Origin: Antarcticibacterium flavum
Lineage (GTDB): Bacteria; Bacteroidota; Bacteroidia; Flavobacteriales; Flavobacteriaceae
Direction: 5' to 3'
Length of the DNA: 64,000 nt
Assembly (NCBI RefSeq): GCF_006159205.1
Contig: NZ_CP040812.1
Coordinates: forward strand, 3,906,001 to 3,970,000
Position numbers and translations under genes: made by a program. Numbering within the stretch: the first letter of the stretch is position 1; every line of letters begins with the position of its first letter. The notes beneath the pieces were generated by a model. The model searched no databases. It was not told the DNA's origin and saw only the letters and a program-made list of their open reading frames with translations. Positions 43,213 to 51,929 of the stretch are shown here, one piece after another.

Positions 43213-46200
43213 CTATTCCTCAATTTCTACTCTAATACCTTTGGTATGACCGGAAAATTCCGGGGCATACATGCTTTCGATATTAGTGATACCATTGGAA
43301 AAATTTCCTGCATTGTTTGCCCTTACCGTATATTCCAAAACATAGGTCCCTTTGTTAAGATTGTCAAAGAAAAAATGGGTAGCGGCATCGCGGGTGCTTT
43401 GATAATAGGCAGTGCCATCCTGGTACTTGTATTCACTTAGGACGTTAGTTGGTTCAAAGCCACTGGCCCGCATATCCTTGAGATGAATAAAATCCATATC
43501 TGCAGTTGTTCGTACTACTAATCTTACCGTCACAAGGTCACCTATTTTTAAAGGTGTTTTTGTAGAGATCCTTTTTAAAGATCTTCCTTCTTTGGCTGAT
43601 ATGTTGAGGAAGAGCTCTTTTTCAACATTTAGCGGACTTTCATTATGCATCTGTATCTTATCGAGATCTTCGAAATATTGCCAGTAAACACCTCCATATC
43701 CTGCAGTACTGTTTCGGTTTTCTATTTTAATGTTAGAGAAGCTGCTATCTATCTCCTCAGCTTTCCAGTTCAGTTTTAGGTACCCCGTACCGGCCTCTAT
43801 ATTGATTTCATCCAGTTTTTCCTTTGCCACCGGCCTTCCCCCTAAAGAGATATCCGTGTTTGCACTGGTTTGCAGCCAGTCATTTCCCTGCATCAATAAA
43901 GCGTAAGTTGCCTCTGTGGTAGCCTTTGTAGTTGGCCAGTGGTTGCTTCGCTTATTCTGAAGAAGCCATATCTTTAATTCTTGTATGGTTTCTTCCTCTC
44001 CTCCAAGTTCAGTATAGGCTTCAATAAGTAAAGCCTGAGTTTCAATTGGAGAGCGGTACCAGAACCAACCGGCTTTATTTTCCTTCCAGTACATCCCGTA
44101 ATCCTGTGATCTCACTGCAGATTCCTTTAATGCCTTAAGGATCATTGCGGCGGTTTCTCTTTCGCCCATCCTCATCAATACAAGGGATAAAAGACCCTTT
44201 TCGTAGAGACTTCTCTCGTTCCACTCCTTTTTTTGCACCTGAATTATTTTTTCTGCCAACTCCAGGATTTCGGGGGATAGGGGATGTTCCTCCATATAGA
44301 AGCTACGGGCATACAGGTAATGCAGATTATTGATACTCCTGTAGAAATATTCAGGATCATTATTAAATACCCTTCTGTTTCTTTCTTCTTTTAAAATATT
44401 TGAATCCAGATACCCGGTTGCTTTTTCGATTAGCCTTTCATCATTGATCTTAATATCCAGAGCTTTAAGATGGCCCAGCCCGGCTACAATATGACGTGTA
44501 ATGAAATAATTATCTTCCCCGCCTGAGAACCACGGCCAGGCGCCTGAAGGCTTTTGCATTTGCGCAAGGCGTTTTACCAGCTCCTCTTTTTCCGTCGCCA
44601 GTTTATCTGTATCAAATAACTGTGCAATATGCTTCTTTTGCGCAGTTTCTGAAGCGGCATCCCTCACCCAGGGAGTTTCAGCAAGAATAATGGATTTTAA
44701 TTCCTCATTTTTTTCCAGCTCGCTCACCTGCGCCCCGCTTGCCAACCAGGAATCAAAGACCTCTTTGATCTGTGGCCTGCTCTCAATAATATGCTGTGCC
44801 ACGCTGTTGGCATAAAGTCGTGCAAATGTTTGCTCAGAGCATTCGTGTTCAAATTCTATTAGGTAAGGCAAACTTTGAATGGCAAACCAGGCGGGATTCG
44901 AACTGTATTCCAGGCTGTATTTATGATGGTCCAGACTTTCAGAATTATTCTCCTTCAGATTCTTAAAGTCATAAGTTTTTGTTTTCCCTGAGCGCACAAA
45001 GAGAGGGAGGCTTTCTGTTACCAGCATCCTGTTGCTAAGAACCGGCAGGACGTTTTCCTCCCCATCAGAAAAGTTCCCTGCCTTTGCCAGGATCCTGTAA
45101 GTAACTGCGGGAATACCCTTGGGAACAGTAAGGTTCCAGGAAACTGCAGCACTGTTTGATGCTGTAATAGTAAAGTTCCTGCTACTTTCTGTATTTCCCA
45201 GCTCAAGATCAATTGGTTCCATGGTTAGGGCATTGAACAATTGCAGGATCGCAGTACCACCAAGGGTTTCATCTGAAAGATTTGAAATTTTTGATTTGAA
45301 GACAATGCTATCTCCCTCACGAAGAAATCTTGGTGGGTTTGGGGTAACACTCAATTCTTTTTGAGTAATCACCCCGCCTTCATACATGGCGGTAGTCCAG
45401 TCTATCGTGTGGGCGAGCAGGCGTAGTTTCCAGCGGGTAAGAGCCTCGGGGGAAGTAAAGCTGAACTGCAGCTTACCTTTTCTATCTACTTTAATTTCCG
45501 GAAAGAAAAAAGCAGTCTCATCCAGGTTCTTTCGTGCCTGTACATTTTGAAGCTCCGTAAGTCCTTGTTTAGTGGTAATGATCACAACCCCATTTGCCCC
45601 TTTAGCACCATATAAAGCGGTGGCTTCATCTCCTTTTAAGATCTCCACCCCGGTAATATCTTCCGGTCTCAGGTCGTGGCTGGAGACGGGTTTCCCGTCA
45701 ATGATAAATAGCGGACTTTCTGCCGAATTTAAAGAGGAAGCTCCCCTTATACGTATCATTTCCCCGCTACTATCTTCAGCTATGGAAACACCTGCTACTT
45801 TTCCCTGTAATAAATGTGCAGCATTCCCTGCATCCAGGGCATTCTCCTCACTATCCTCAACAGTGGCATAGGCTACAGCTACTACTTCCTCGAGCTGTTC
45901 TGAGTTTTCCTCCAATACGATAAAAGCTTCCCTGGAATCACCTATTGTATGCGCATATGGAAGAAAACCTATATAGGAAAAGATCAATTCATCTCCCGGC
46001 TTTGTATCCAGGGCAAATTCACCCTCAAAGTTGGTTTGAGTACCTGTTTGAGTACCTTTTATCATCACATTCACTCCAGGGATAGGAAGCCCGTCTGTAT
46101 CAGTCACGATTCCACGGGTATTTCCCTCAAGGGTTTTTAAGCTTGCAGCGGCCTTTTTATTACCCAGGTACCTTCTGTATTCATAGGAATTTGGATTGGA

Positions 46201-49200
46201 GTAATAAAAACCAAATAATTCCAGCCGGTCAAAAACCCGTTGTCCTGGTCGGTAATGTCTCACGTATGAAATATTGCCAGAGAAGGAGGAGACAGACCTG
46301 GTGGTGTTGTTAGTATAATATGGAAACCTGGTATAAGATTGTTCAAAGGCTGTGGCAGTACTCCAGGCTTTGGTTGTAAACTGGTCAAGGGAAGCGTCAT
46401 ACATGGAAGCCAGCACCTCAGCATCTGGAATGGAATTTTTTTCGTCCTTTACCGTAAAGCTCCATTTCTCTTCGAGGCCGGGTTGAATTTTATTTCTGAA
46501 GGTTTCAGTTTCAATAGTAAGGGCTTTTTTCACCTGCGGAAGACGAATTCTGCGGGCTTCCTTTATTACTGAATTATTTTTGATACCGTAAATTTGAACC
46601 TCCAGTTCCTCGCCGGTTAATTGACTGATTGGTATTTCTACCAATGCTCTCCCATCCAGGCTAAGACGTTTCTTAAAAAGCTTTCTATAACCTTCATAGG
46701 CTGAAATTTCAAGGTTGAGGTCTTTGTATGCTGTTTGGAGTAAAAGTTCCAACTTGCCGTCTTCCAGGAATTCTGAATTCTGGATGCTGTAGCTAAATCG
46801 TTGATGATCTGGCAAATACTTATCCTCTGGATTTACAACCTCAAAGGCTTTCTGAGCTTTGGCAGTGCTATTTTCGTTTCGGCTTTCAGTTTCTACAATA
46901 TATTTACCAGATTCCCATTTTTCACTCACAGGCACCTCGATTTCCAAATTCCCGGTGCTTTGAATATTTCCTTCATACACCATTTTCCCCTTAGGCCATT
47001 CTTCTGGCTGCAGATTTTTACCATAGGGTTCTTCAGGAAAAAGTTGGATAAATTCATCTTCTGGTATAAGCTGTATCTCGGGAGCCTCCCACAGCCTTTC
47101 CCTTGTGATCCTTCCCGGGCCCTGTAACTTATAGATCTTGAGGCTACCTGTTACCGGTACCTGGTTATCATTGAGATTTGTGTTTTCAATTTCTAATTTT
47201 AGTTTTTCGCCGGTGTTCACACTTTGCGGCAGGTTAATACTTGTAAATAAGTTTTTATACCCAACTTTTAAAGTTGTTTTAGCCTCACGGGTTTCCCCGC
47301 TCACATCTGTGACCGTAGCGTTTACATTGTATAGGTACAGGAGGTTTTCATCTTCGAGGTCGGCTTCATCTGCCAGGGCATTAAAAGTGATCTCAAATTT
47401 TCCGTTGGCATCTGTGATGATGGTATCTTTTATTACAGGAACCGGGTCACTGTAGGTGTAAGACCACCAGCGCCTTTCCATTTTTTGCCGTGTTACCTCA
47501 TAAATTAATTTGGTATTATTTATTCCAGATCCCATATAGGAGGCAGCATTTCCTGTTACAGAAACACTATCGCCGGGTTTAAAGGAGTTCGTGGTATCAT
47601 CAAATATTACTTCAAATGTGGGGCGTTTATATTCTTCAACACTAAATGACAATCTGCTGTCATAATAATCCCCATTCTCATAGATCTTATTCCAGAAGAG
47701 AGATTCCTCTTCATAATCTTCTTCAGCATAGATCTCAAATTCTCCGGTGATCCCCTTAGGCGGTAACCTAAATTCCCCGTTAAAAGAGCCAAATTTATTG
47801 GTAAGTAGCCTAAATGTTTGGATCTCCTCCCCATTAGGATCATCAACAAAAACCTCCACATACGTATTAGGAACCGCGGTGGTTTTTCCCTTTTTGTATT
47901 GTAATAAAACTCCTTTAAAAAAAACCTTTTGGCCCGGGCGGTAGATTGCGCGGTCCAGGTAAAGCATGGTTCTTGCAAGAGGTTGATCTTCGTCCCTGTC
48001 TTTTTCCTCATAGTAATAACCATCTCTATAATAGGTGCTAAGGGTATCCCCATCTTTGGTGAGGGTAATTCCATCATTTCTTCGATATTCTTTATTTTTT
48101 TCGAGAATGATCTCCCCGTCTTTGTTCGTTCTTCCCACTACAGTCCGGGACTGTGCGTATTTAAATTCAATTTTTACATTTTGCACGGGTTCTCCTGTAG
48201 TTCTGTCAAGACTTTTATAAGTAGTGTACTTATCAAAATTTATTTGTGAAAGCGTGAGCCTGGTGACTCTCATAAAACCAAAGGCATTACTCTCCTTAAT
48301 ATCTTTGGCTCCAACGTGTACGAGGTAGGTTCCTTTTTCCAAAGGGGGAAGCACAATCTCGGTAGAATGTACGTTATAGTCATTGCCATTTGGAAGAAAG
48401 ACCTTTTGCTCTACAAGCGCCTCCTTTTTAAGCAGTGGAAGAATACCAGCATCCCTGTTCCTGTAATTTAGATTATCTGGAAAGCTGTGGGCAACTTTGT
48501 AGATCTTTAGTTGTAAACTATCCAGGCTCTTATAGGAAATATGCATGAGATTATGATCTCCCGGAGTGACCGGGGTGGGTATTTTGACTGCAAGTTCAAT
48601 ACTAGTAATTCTACTTATGAGGTTATAGGCTTTTTGAGCTGAATCTGTATTCGGAAACTCTCTCGTTATCTTTTCTGCCAGTGCAACAGCTCTTTTCAAA
48701 AAGGCAGGATGTAGTAACCTCCCGTCTTTATCGGTTTCCCTGGAGCGGTCATAAAGGATCATTGCCATATCAAATAGGACCAGGGCCTGGACTTCCTCGC
48801 CATCATATTGAGCAGCCAGTTTTTCCAGGGCTGCTTCATAAAGCTTCCATTTTTCCTCTCCTGTGTAATTGGAATTGACATACTCCAACCTGTTGAGCTG
48901 TGCAAAGACTTTCGGCATGGTATTATTACTGGCCTGGTGCAGTCTCTCCAGCTTTTGCCAGGTTTGCAGCACCTTTACACCAGATGTATAATGCGCGGCT
49001 TCAGGAAAAGAAAGGCTAATGAATTCCTGAGTTTCAGAATACAGATCGGGGGAGCTAAAGGAGAATTGATCCCGGGCATTGACCTCTGTAAAATTGGAAG
49101 AATTGGAATAGAATTCCAGGGCACGGTGTGCCAGTACATCAAATAAGGTGGGCCTGTATTTTCGCGTTAAAGGAAGGGAATAAAGCAACTCTTCAATATC

Positions 49201-49704
49201 TCCTGCAGGAGTTGTGATAAGGGCTTTTTCGTTTCTAAGGGAAAGTTCAAAAGCCTTATGGATTGAATCCCGCAAAGTGGTATTTGACCAGGTTTCGATC
49301 TCTCCATTTTCCGGGTCATCGATATGGCTACGACTTCCAATTCTCCATCGGTTATTCTGAAAATACTGACTTAAAAAAGTGGCTTTATAACTTTGGAGTA
49401 TATTCCGGTAAGGAACAGGCAATCCGGCAATACTGTTGTTTATATTCTCAAGGATATACCGGTTACTGTTTTCGTGATTTACCTGGTAAAATTTATAATG
49501 GTAGATCTTTGCTTTTATAAATTGTAAATGATCCCTGTTCTTTTTAGCTATAGAAAGAAGTCCTGTAGTAAGGGAATCGGCTGTTTCTGTACGGCCCAGC
49601 ATTTCCAGGGAGTCGATAGCCTTCCAATTTTCTGAATATTTATAATTTTGAGAATGAGTGATGCCGGTGATGAGCAGTATAACTGCCAGGAATGATCTTT
49701 TCAT
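43213..49704 (-). CDS. Giant alpha-2-macroglobulin with embedded CarboxypepD_reg and TonB-plug segment
   Basis: A 2163-residue secreted protein (signal 'MKRSFLAVILLITGITHS'). The N-terminal region is helical and is followed by macroglobulin domains with 'YLDRAIYRPGQKVFFKGVLL'. At about 1195-1265 a CarboxypepD_reg-like domain appears ('GIVTDTDGLPIPGVNVMIKG'), followed at about 1270-1385 by a TonB-receptor plug-like domain ('LQGKVAGVSIAEDSS', 'IRIRGASSLNSAESPLFIID', 'VEILKGDEATALYGAKGANG'). The A2M core resumes ('EALTRWKLRLLAHTID'), and a thioester motif CxEQ is present as 'ECSEQTF' (Cys1622, Gln1625). Macroglobulins trap proteases. The plug insert may dock it to an outer-membrane partner. Confidence 0.9.
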   Translation of the reverse strand: MKRSFLAVILLITGITHSQNYKYSENWKAIDSLEMLGRTETADSLTTGLLSIAKKNRDHLQFIKAKIYHYKFYQVNHENSNRYILENINNSIAGLPVPYRNILQSYKATFLSQYFQNNRWRIGSRSHIDDPENGEIETWSNTTLRDSIHKAFELSLRNEKALITTPAGDIEELLYSLPLTRKYRPTLFDVLAHRALEFYSNSSNFTEVNARDQFSFSSPDLYSETQEFISLSFPEAAHYTSGVKVLQTWQKLERLHQASNNTMPKVFAQLNRLEYVNSNYTGEEKWKLYEAALEKLAAQYDGEEVQALVLFDMAMILYDRSRETDKDGRLLHPAFLKRAVALAEKITREFPNTDSAQKAYNLISRITSIELAVKIPTPVTPGDHNLMHISYKSLDSLQLKIYKVAHSFPDNLNYRNRDAGILPLLKKEALVEQKVFLPNGNDYNVHSTEIVLPPLEKGTYLVHVGAKDIKESNAFGFMRVTRLTLSQINFDKYTTYKSLDRTTGEPVQNVKIEFKYAQSRTVVGRTNKDGEIILEKNKEYRRNDGITLTKDGDTLSTYYRDGYYYEEKDRDEDQPLARTMLYLDRAIYRPGQKVFFKGVLLQYKKGKTTAVPNTYVEVFVDDPNGEEIQTFRLLTNKFGSFNGEFRLPPKGITGEFEIYAEEDYEEESLFWNKIYENGDYYDSRLSFSVEEYKRPTFEVIFDDTTNSFKPGDSVSVTGNAASYMGSGINNTKLIYEVTRQKMERRWWSYTYSDPVPVIKDTIITDANGKFEITFNALADEADLEDENLLYLYNVNATVTDVSGETREAKTTLKVGYKNLFTSINLPQSVNTGEKLKLEIENTNLNDNQVPVTGSLKIYKLQGPGRITRERLWEAPEIQLIPEDEFIQLFPEEPYGKNLQPEEWPKGKMVYEGNIQSTGNLEIEVPVSEKWESGKYIVETESRNENSTAKAQKAFEVVNPEDKYLPDHQRFSYSIQNSEFLEDGKLELLLQTAYKDLNLEISAYEGYRKLFKKRLSLDGRALVEIPISQLTGEELEVQIYGIKNNSVIKEARRIRLPQVKKALTIETETFRNKIQPGLEEKWSFTVKDEKNSIPDAEVLASMYDASLDQFTTKAWSTATAFEQSYTRFPYYTNNTTRSVSSFSGNISYVRHYRPGQRVFDRLELFGFYYSNPNSYEYRRYLGNKKAAASLKTLEGNTRGIVTDTDGLPIPGVNVMIKGTQTGTQTNFEGEFALDTKPGDELIFSYIGFLPYAHTIGDSREAFIVLEENSEQLEEVVAVAYATVEDSEENALDAGNAAHLLQGKVAGVSIAEDSSGEMIRIRGASSLNSAESPLFIIDGKPVSSHDLRPEDITGVEILKGDEATALYGAKGANGVVIITTKQGLTELQNVQARKNLDETAFFFPEIKVDRKGKLQFSFTSPEALTRWKLRLLAHTIDWTTAMYEGGVITQKELSVTPNPPRFLREGDSIVFKSKISNLSDETLGGTAILQLFNALTMEPIDLELGNTESSRNFTITASNSAAVSWNLTVPKGIPAVTYRILAKAGNFSDGEENVLPVLSNRMLVTESLPLFVRSGKTKTYDFKNLKENNSESLDHHKYSLEYSSNPAWFAIQSLPYLIEFEHECSEQTFARLYANSVAQHIIESRPQIKEVFDSWLASGAQVSELEKNEELKSIILAETPWVRDAASETAQKKHIAQLFDTDKLATEKEELVKRLAQMQKPSGAWPWFSGGEDNYFITRHIVAGLGHLKALDIKINDERLIEKATGYLDSNILKEERNRRVFNNDPEYFYRSINNLHYLYARSFYMEEHPLSPEILELAEKIIQVQKKEWNERSLYEKGLLSLVLMRMGERETAAMILKALKESAVRSQDYGMYWKENKAGWFWYRSPIETQALLIEAYTELGGEEETIQELKIWLLQNKRSNHWPTTKATTEATYALLMQGNDWLQTSANTDISLGGRPVAKEKLDEINIEAGTGYLKLNWKAEEIDSSFSNIKIENRNSTAGYGGVYWQYFEDLDKIQMHNESPLNVEKELFLNISAKEGRSLKRISTKTPLKIGDLVTVRLVVRTTADMDFIHLKDMRASGFEPTNVLSEYKYQDGTAYYQSTRDAATHFFFDNLNKGTYVLEYTVRANNAGNFSNGITNIESMYAPEFSGHTKGIRVEIEE

Positions 49705-49891
49705 ATATAGCTTTAACCTTCCGGGGGTAGGGGAGCCGGTTCTGAATTTGAATATAGGAAAATTTTGTTAAAGTGTGGGAAGCATACAAAAAGGCGAAAA
49801 TTCTTCAGTCATCAACTTACCCTCCAGGTAGAAATAAAACCGGATAGTTTTTATAGAAATTGCCCGAAGATTAGAGATCAAAGTCTTTTCC

Positions 49892-50203
49892 TTAAAAATG
49901 AGCGGCAAAAACAAAAAGTATAGAGATCATAAGCAGGAACAAACTTAGGAGGTAAAAAGTTTTTCCCTTGATGCGTGCTTTCTCTCCAAATTCCTCGATT
50001 TCCTGTTCCTGGGTAGGAGAGGCGAAAAGTGGGATATTTAATATATCTCTGCCTTTTTGAGTAAGTACAATTTTTTCTTCAGTAATTTCTATTAGGTCAT
50101 GTTTCAGGAGTTCATTGAATTTTCCCGTGATTTCGGGCTCCTGAAGGATGGTGATAGGGTTACCTGTCAAAATAAGCTTTAATAGATTTTCGTACTGTTT
50201 CAT
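49892..50203 (-). CDS. Small protein with winged-helix-like start and C-terminal membrane anchor
   Basis: A 103-residue protein. 'ITGKFNELLKHDLIEITEEK' plus 'IVLTQKGRDILNIPL' looks like a winged-helix core, followed by a linker and one C-terminal membrane helix ('FYLLSLFLLMISILFVFAAH'). No family is recognised. A tail-anchored DNA-binding-like fold is unusual, but the fold call rests on pattern only. Confidence 0.6.
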   Translation of the reverse strand: MKQYENLLKLILTGNPITILQEPEITGKFNELLKHDLIEITEEKIVLTQKGRDILNIPLFASPTQEQEIEEFGEKARIKGKTFYLLSLFLLMISILFVFAAHF

Positions 50204-50639
50204 TTGCTTTTAAAGGAGATTCAACTGTGCAAAGCTAAACCCTTTGGTTAGAGGAAAATATGACTTCAATCAGCTGGTGGGTAAATATAAAAATTGGTAA
50301 TTCGTAAGACGTGAATTCGTGAGGTGTAGTTTTGTTATGTGGTAATTCGCAATAGCTTAATTGGGGAGCAGGCCCGGTGGAATTGATTTGGGTGACACAA
50401 CCAATTTGGCGTAATGAAAAACCGGATTTATTTTTTCTTTTTAAACGCCCCTGCCAGGATAAGGGTGAGAAAAACAATACCAACGCTGAATAATGTCCAC
50501 CAGATCATAAAATCCTATTTACCTGTAAGGTAAGACTTTCCACATAAATTTTAATAAAAAAAATTATGGGGCGTGTAAAGGAAATATGTTTTTCATTTAT
50601 CTTTACTTCTCCCCCTGAATATTATTTTCTAAGACTTTT
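50204..50639. other. Intergenic stretch with degenerate short repeats and a microprotein ORF
   Basis: Around 50296-50350 the words GTAATTCGTAA, GTGAATTCGTGA and GTAATTCGC recur with small changes, a decayed short tandem repeat of the kind seen between flavobacterial genes. A 26-codon ORF (50428-50508, minus) lies to the right. Nothing else stands out. Confidence 0.45.
50428..50508 (-). CDS. Possible single-helix microprotein
   Basis: A 26-residue ORF starting 'MIWWTLFSVGIVFLTLILAG' and ending in four Lys. It is one membrane helix with a basic cytoplasmic tail, and AGGA stands 6 bp before the ATG. Such microproteins often accompany membrane complexes, but no partner can be named and a chance ORF is possible. 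Confidence 0.35.
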   Translation of the reverse strand: MIWWTLFSVGIVFLTLILAGAFKKKK

Positions 50640-50861
50640 ATGCGTAAATACCTCCCAATCATTAAACGCCTCTTCATGGTGTTGTTCCTTGTTTGCTACA
50701 CCCTGGCAACACTTTGTGTGCTTGATATCCTTTCGTACGACCACCAGTACCATTATTTCTTCTTCATTGGTTCCTTTTTCCTTTTGCTATATTTTGGAAC
50801 CTATTTTTATGATTGGATCCAGGGGCCCTTTAAAGGGTTTTATAATAAGTTGAGCAGGTAG
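50640..50861 (+). CDS. Small two-helix membrane protein
   Basis: A 73-residue protein with basic start 'MRKYLPIIKRLF' and two hydrophobic segments ('VLFLVCYTLATLCVLDIL' and 'YFFFIGSFFLLLYFGTYFY'), ending in a basic tail. A longer overlapping frame (50566-50853) has no such organisation and is probably a shadow. No family is recognised. Confidence 0.55.
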   Translation: MRKYLPIIKRLFMVLFLVCYTLATLCVLDILSYDHQYHYFFFIGSFFLLLYFGTYFYDWIQGPFKGFYNKLSR

Positions 50862-51110
50862 GAGGCAACAAAGTTTCTTTTAATATAACCTTACTCTATT
50901 TTTCTCTCATAATATAAGTATACTAAGTCCACTTTTTCAGGATATTAATTAAATTATAATAAACTCCTCTCTCTTTTTTCATAAATTTAGAAAAGGAAGT
51001 CGGGAAGACTTTTCATTGATTTTAAAGCTTATCAATAAACAATTGCACTTCCTGGTTGATCTTAATTTTCCGGATTTGTTCAGGTATGCTTCAAGTAAAC
51101 CCTGGTGCTA

Positions 51111-51929
51111 ATGAATAAGAGAAACAGAATTATAATACTGGTAGATTTTTCTGAATATTCAGAGAACCTGATTGAATTTGGCTTTTCACTCTCCAAAAAA
51201 TTAAATGGCAAACTGGTTTTTGTACATCAGGTTGCAGGGGTAGTACCGGCCCTGGCCGATGAGGGGAGCCGCAATGAGATTCTCAAAGCTGAAATTTCTG
51301 ATGCTCACATACATTTGCGGGATCTGTTGAAAGAAAGGATCCAGGATGAAAACGCAATTCATATAAGCCCAAAACCAATTCTTTCAATTCTTAAGGAGTT
51401 GTCCAACGAGCTTTATTTTGACTGGGTGCTTACGGGCCTTAAGACCACCGGGGTTTTAAAACGTCTCTTTATTGGAAGTACACCTCTTTCTATTATTGAT
51501 GAGTCCAATCATTTAACCCTGGCAGTTCCCATAAAAACCCCTGTAGCTATTCCCCAAAAGCTTTTGGTAGGGGTTACTCCCAAGTTTCCAATGAACAGGG
51601 AGCAATTTCAGGTAGTTTTAACGTCGCTTACTGGCCATATAAAGCAAATAGAGTTTTTTACTGTGCTAAAGGATGACGAGGATGAAGATAAAGCTAAAGT
51701 ATATCTGCAGAAACTTCAGAAGGAATTTGATACCCTAAAAAGTGAGTTTAGCATTTATAAGGGGGACAATGCGCTGGACCTTTTGAAGAAACAGGTACAC
51801 TTAACTATGGACTCCTTTCTTGTACTTCAACAGGGATCACGAACTCTTAACGATAAGTTATTCAGGAAGTTCATGATAAATGAGGTGGTTTACGGGGCAC
51901 AAACGCCATTAATAGTTTTATCTTCATGA
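51111..51929 (+). CDS. Tandem universal stress protein
   Basis: The 272-residue product has an N-terminal UspA fold ('NRIIILVDFSEYSENLIEFG', 'ILSILKELSNELYFDWVLTG') and a second, weaker half. The usual nucleotide loop G-x2-G-x9-G-S/T is partly kept as 'GVLKRLFIGSTPLSII'. I choose the ATG at 51111; a GTG lies two codons earlier. Its last bases overlap the antiporter start (ATGA), so the two are translationally coupled. Many Usp proteins regulate membrane transporters, and that fits here. Confidence 0.88.
   Translation: MNKRNRIIILVDFSEYSENLIEFGFSLSKKLNGKLVFVHQVAGVVPALADEGSRNEILKAEISDAHIHLRDLLKERIQDENAIHISPKPILSILKELSNELYFDWVLTGLKTTGVLKRLFIGSTPLSIIDESNHLTLAVPIKTPVAIPQKLLVGVTPKFPMNREQFQVVLTSLTGHIKQIEFFTVLKDDEDEDKAKVYLQKLQKEFDTLKSEFSIYKGDNALDLLKKQVHLTMDSFLVLQQGSRTLNDKLFRKFMINEVVYGAQTPLIVLSS

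Noticed and set aside
50566-50853. Alternative ORF overlapping the small membrane protein at 50640
   Set aside because: The 50640 frame gives a basic start and two clear membrane helices; the alternative does not.
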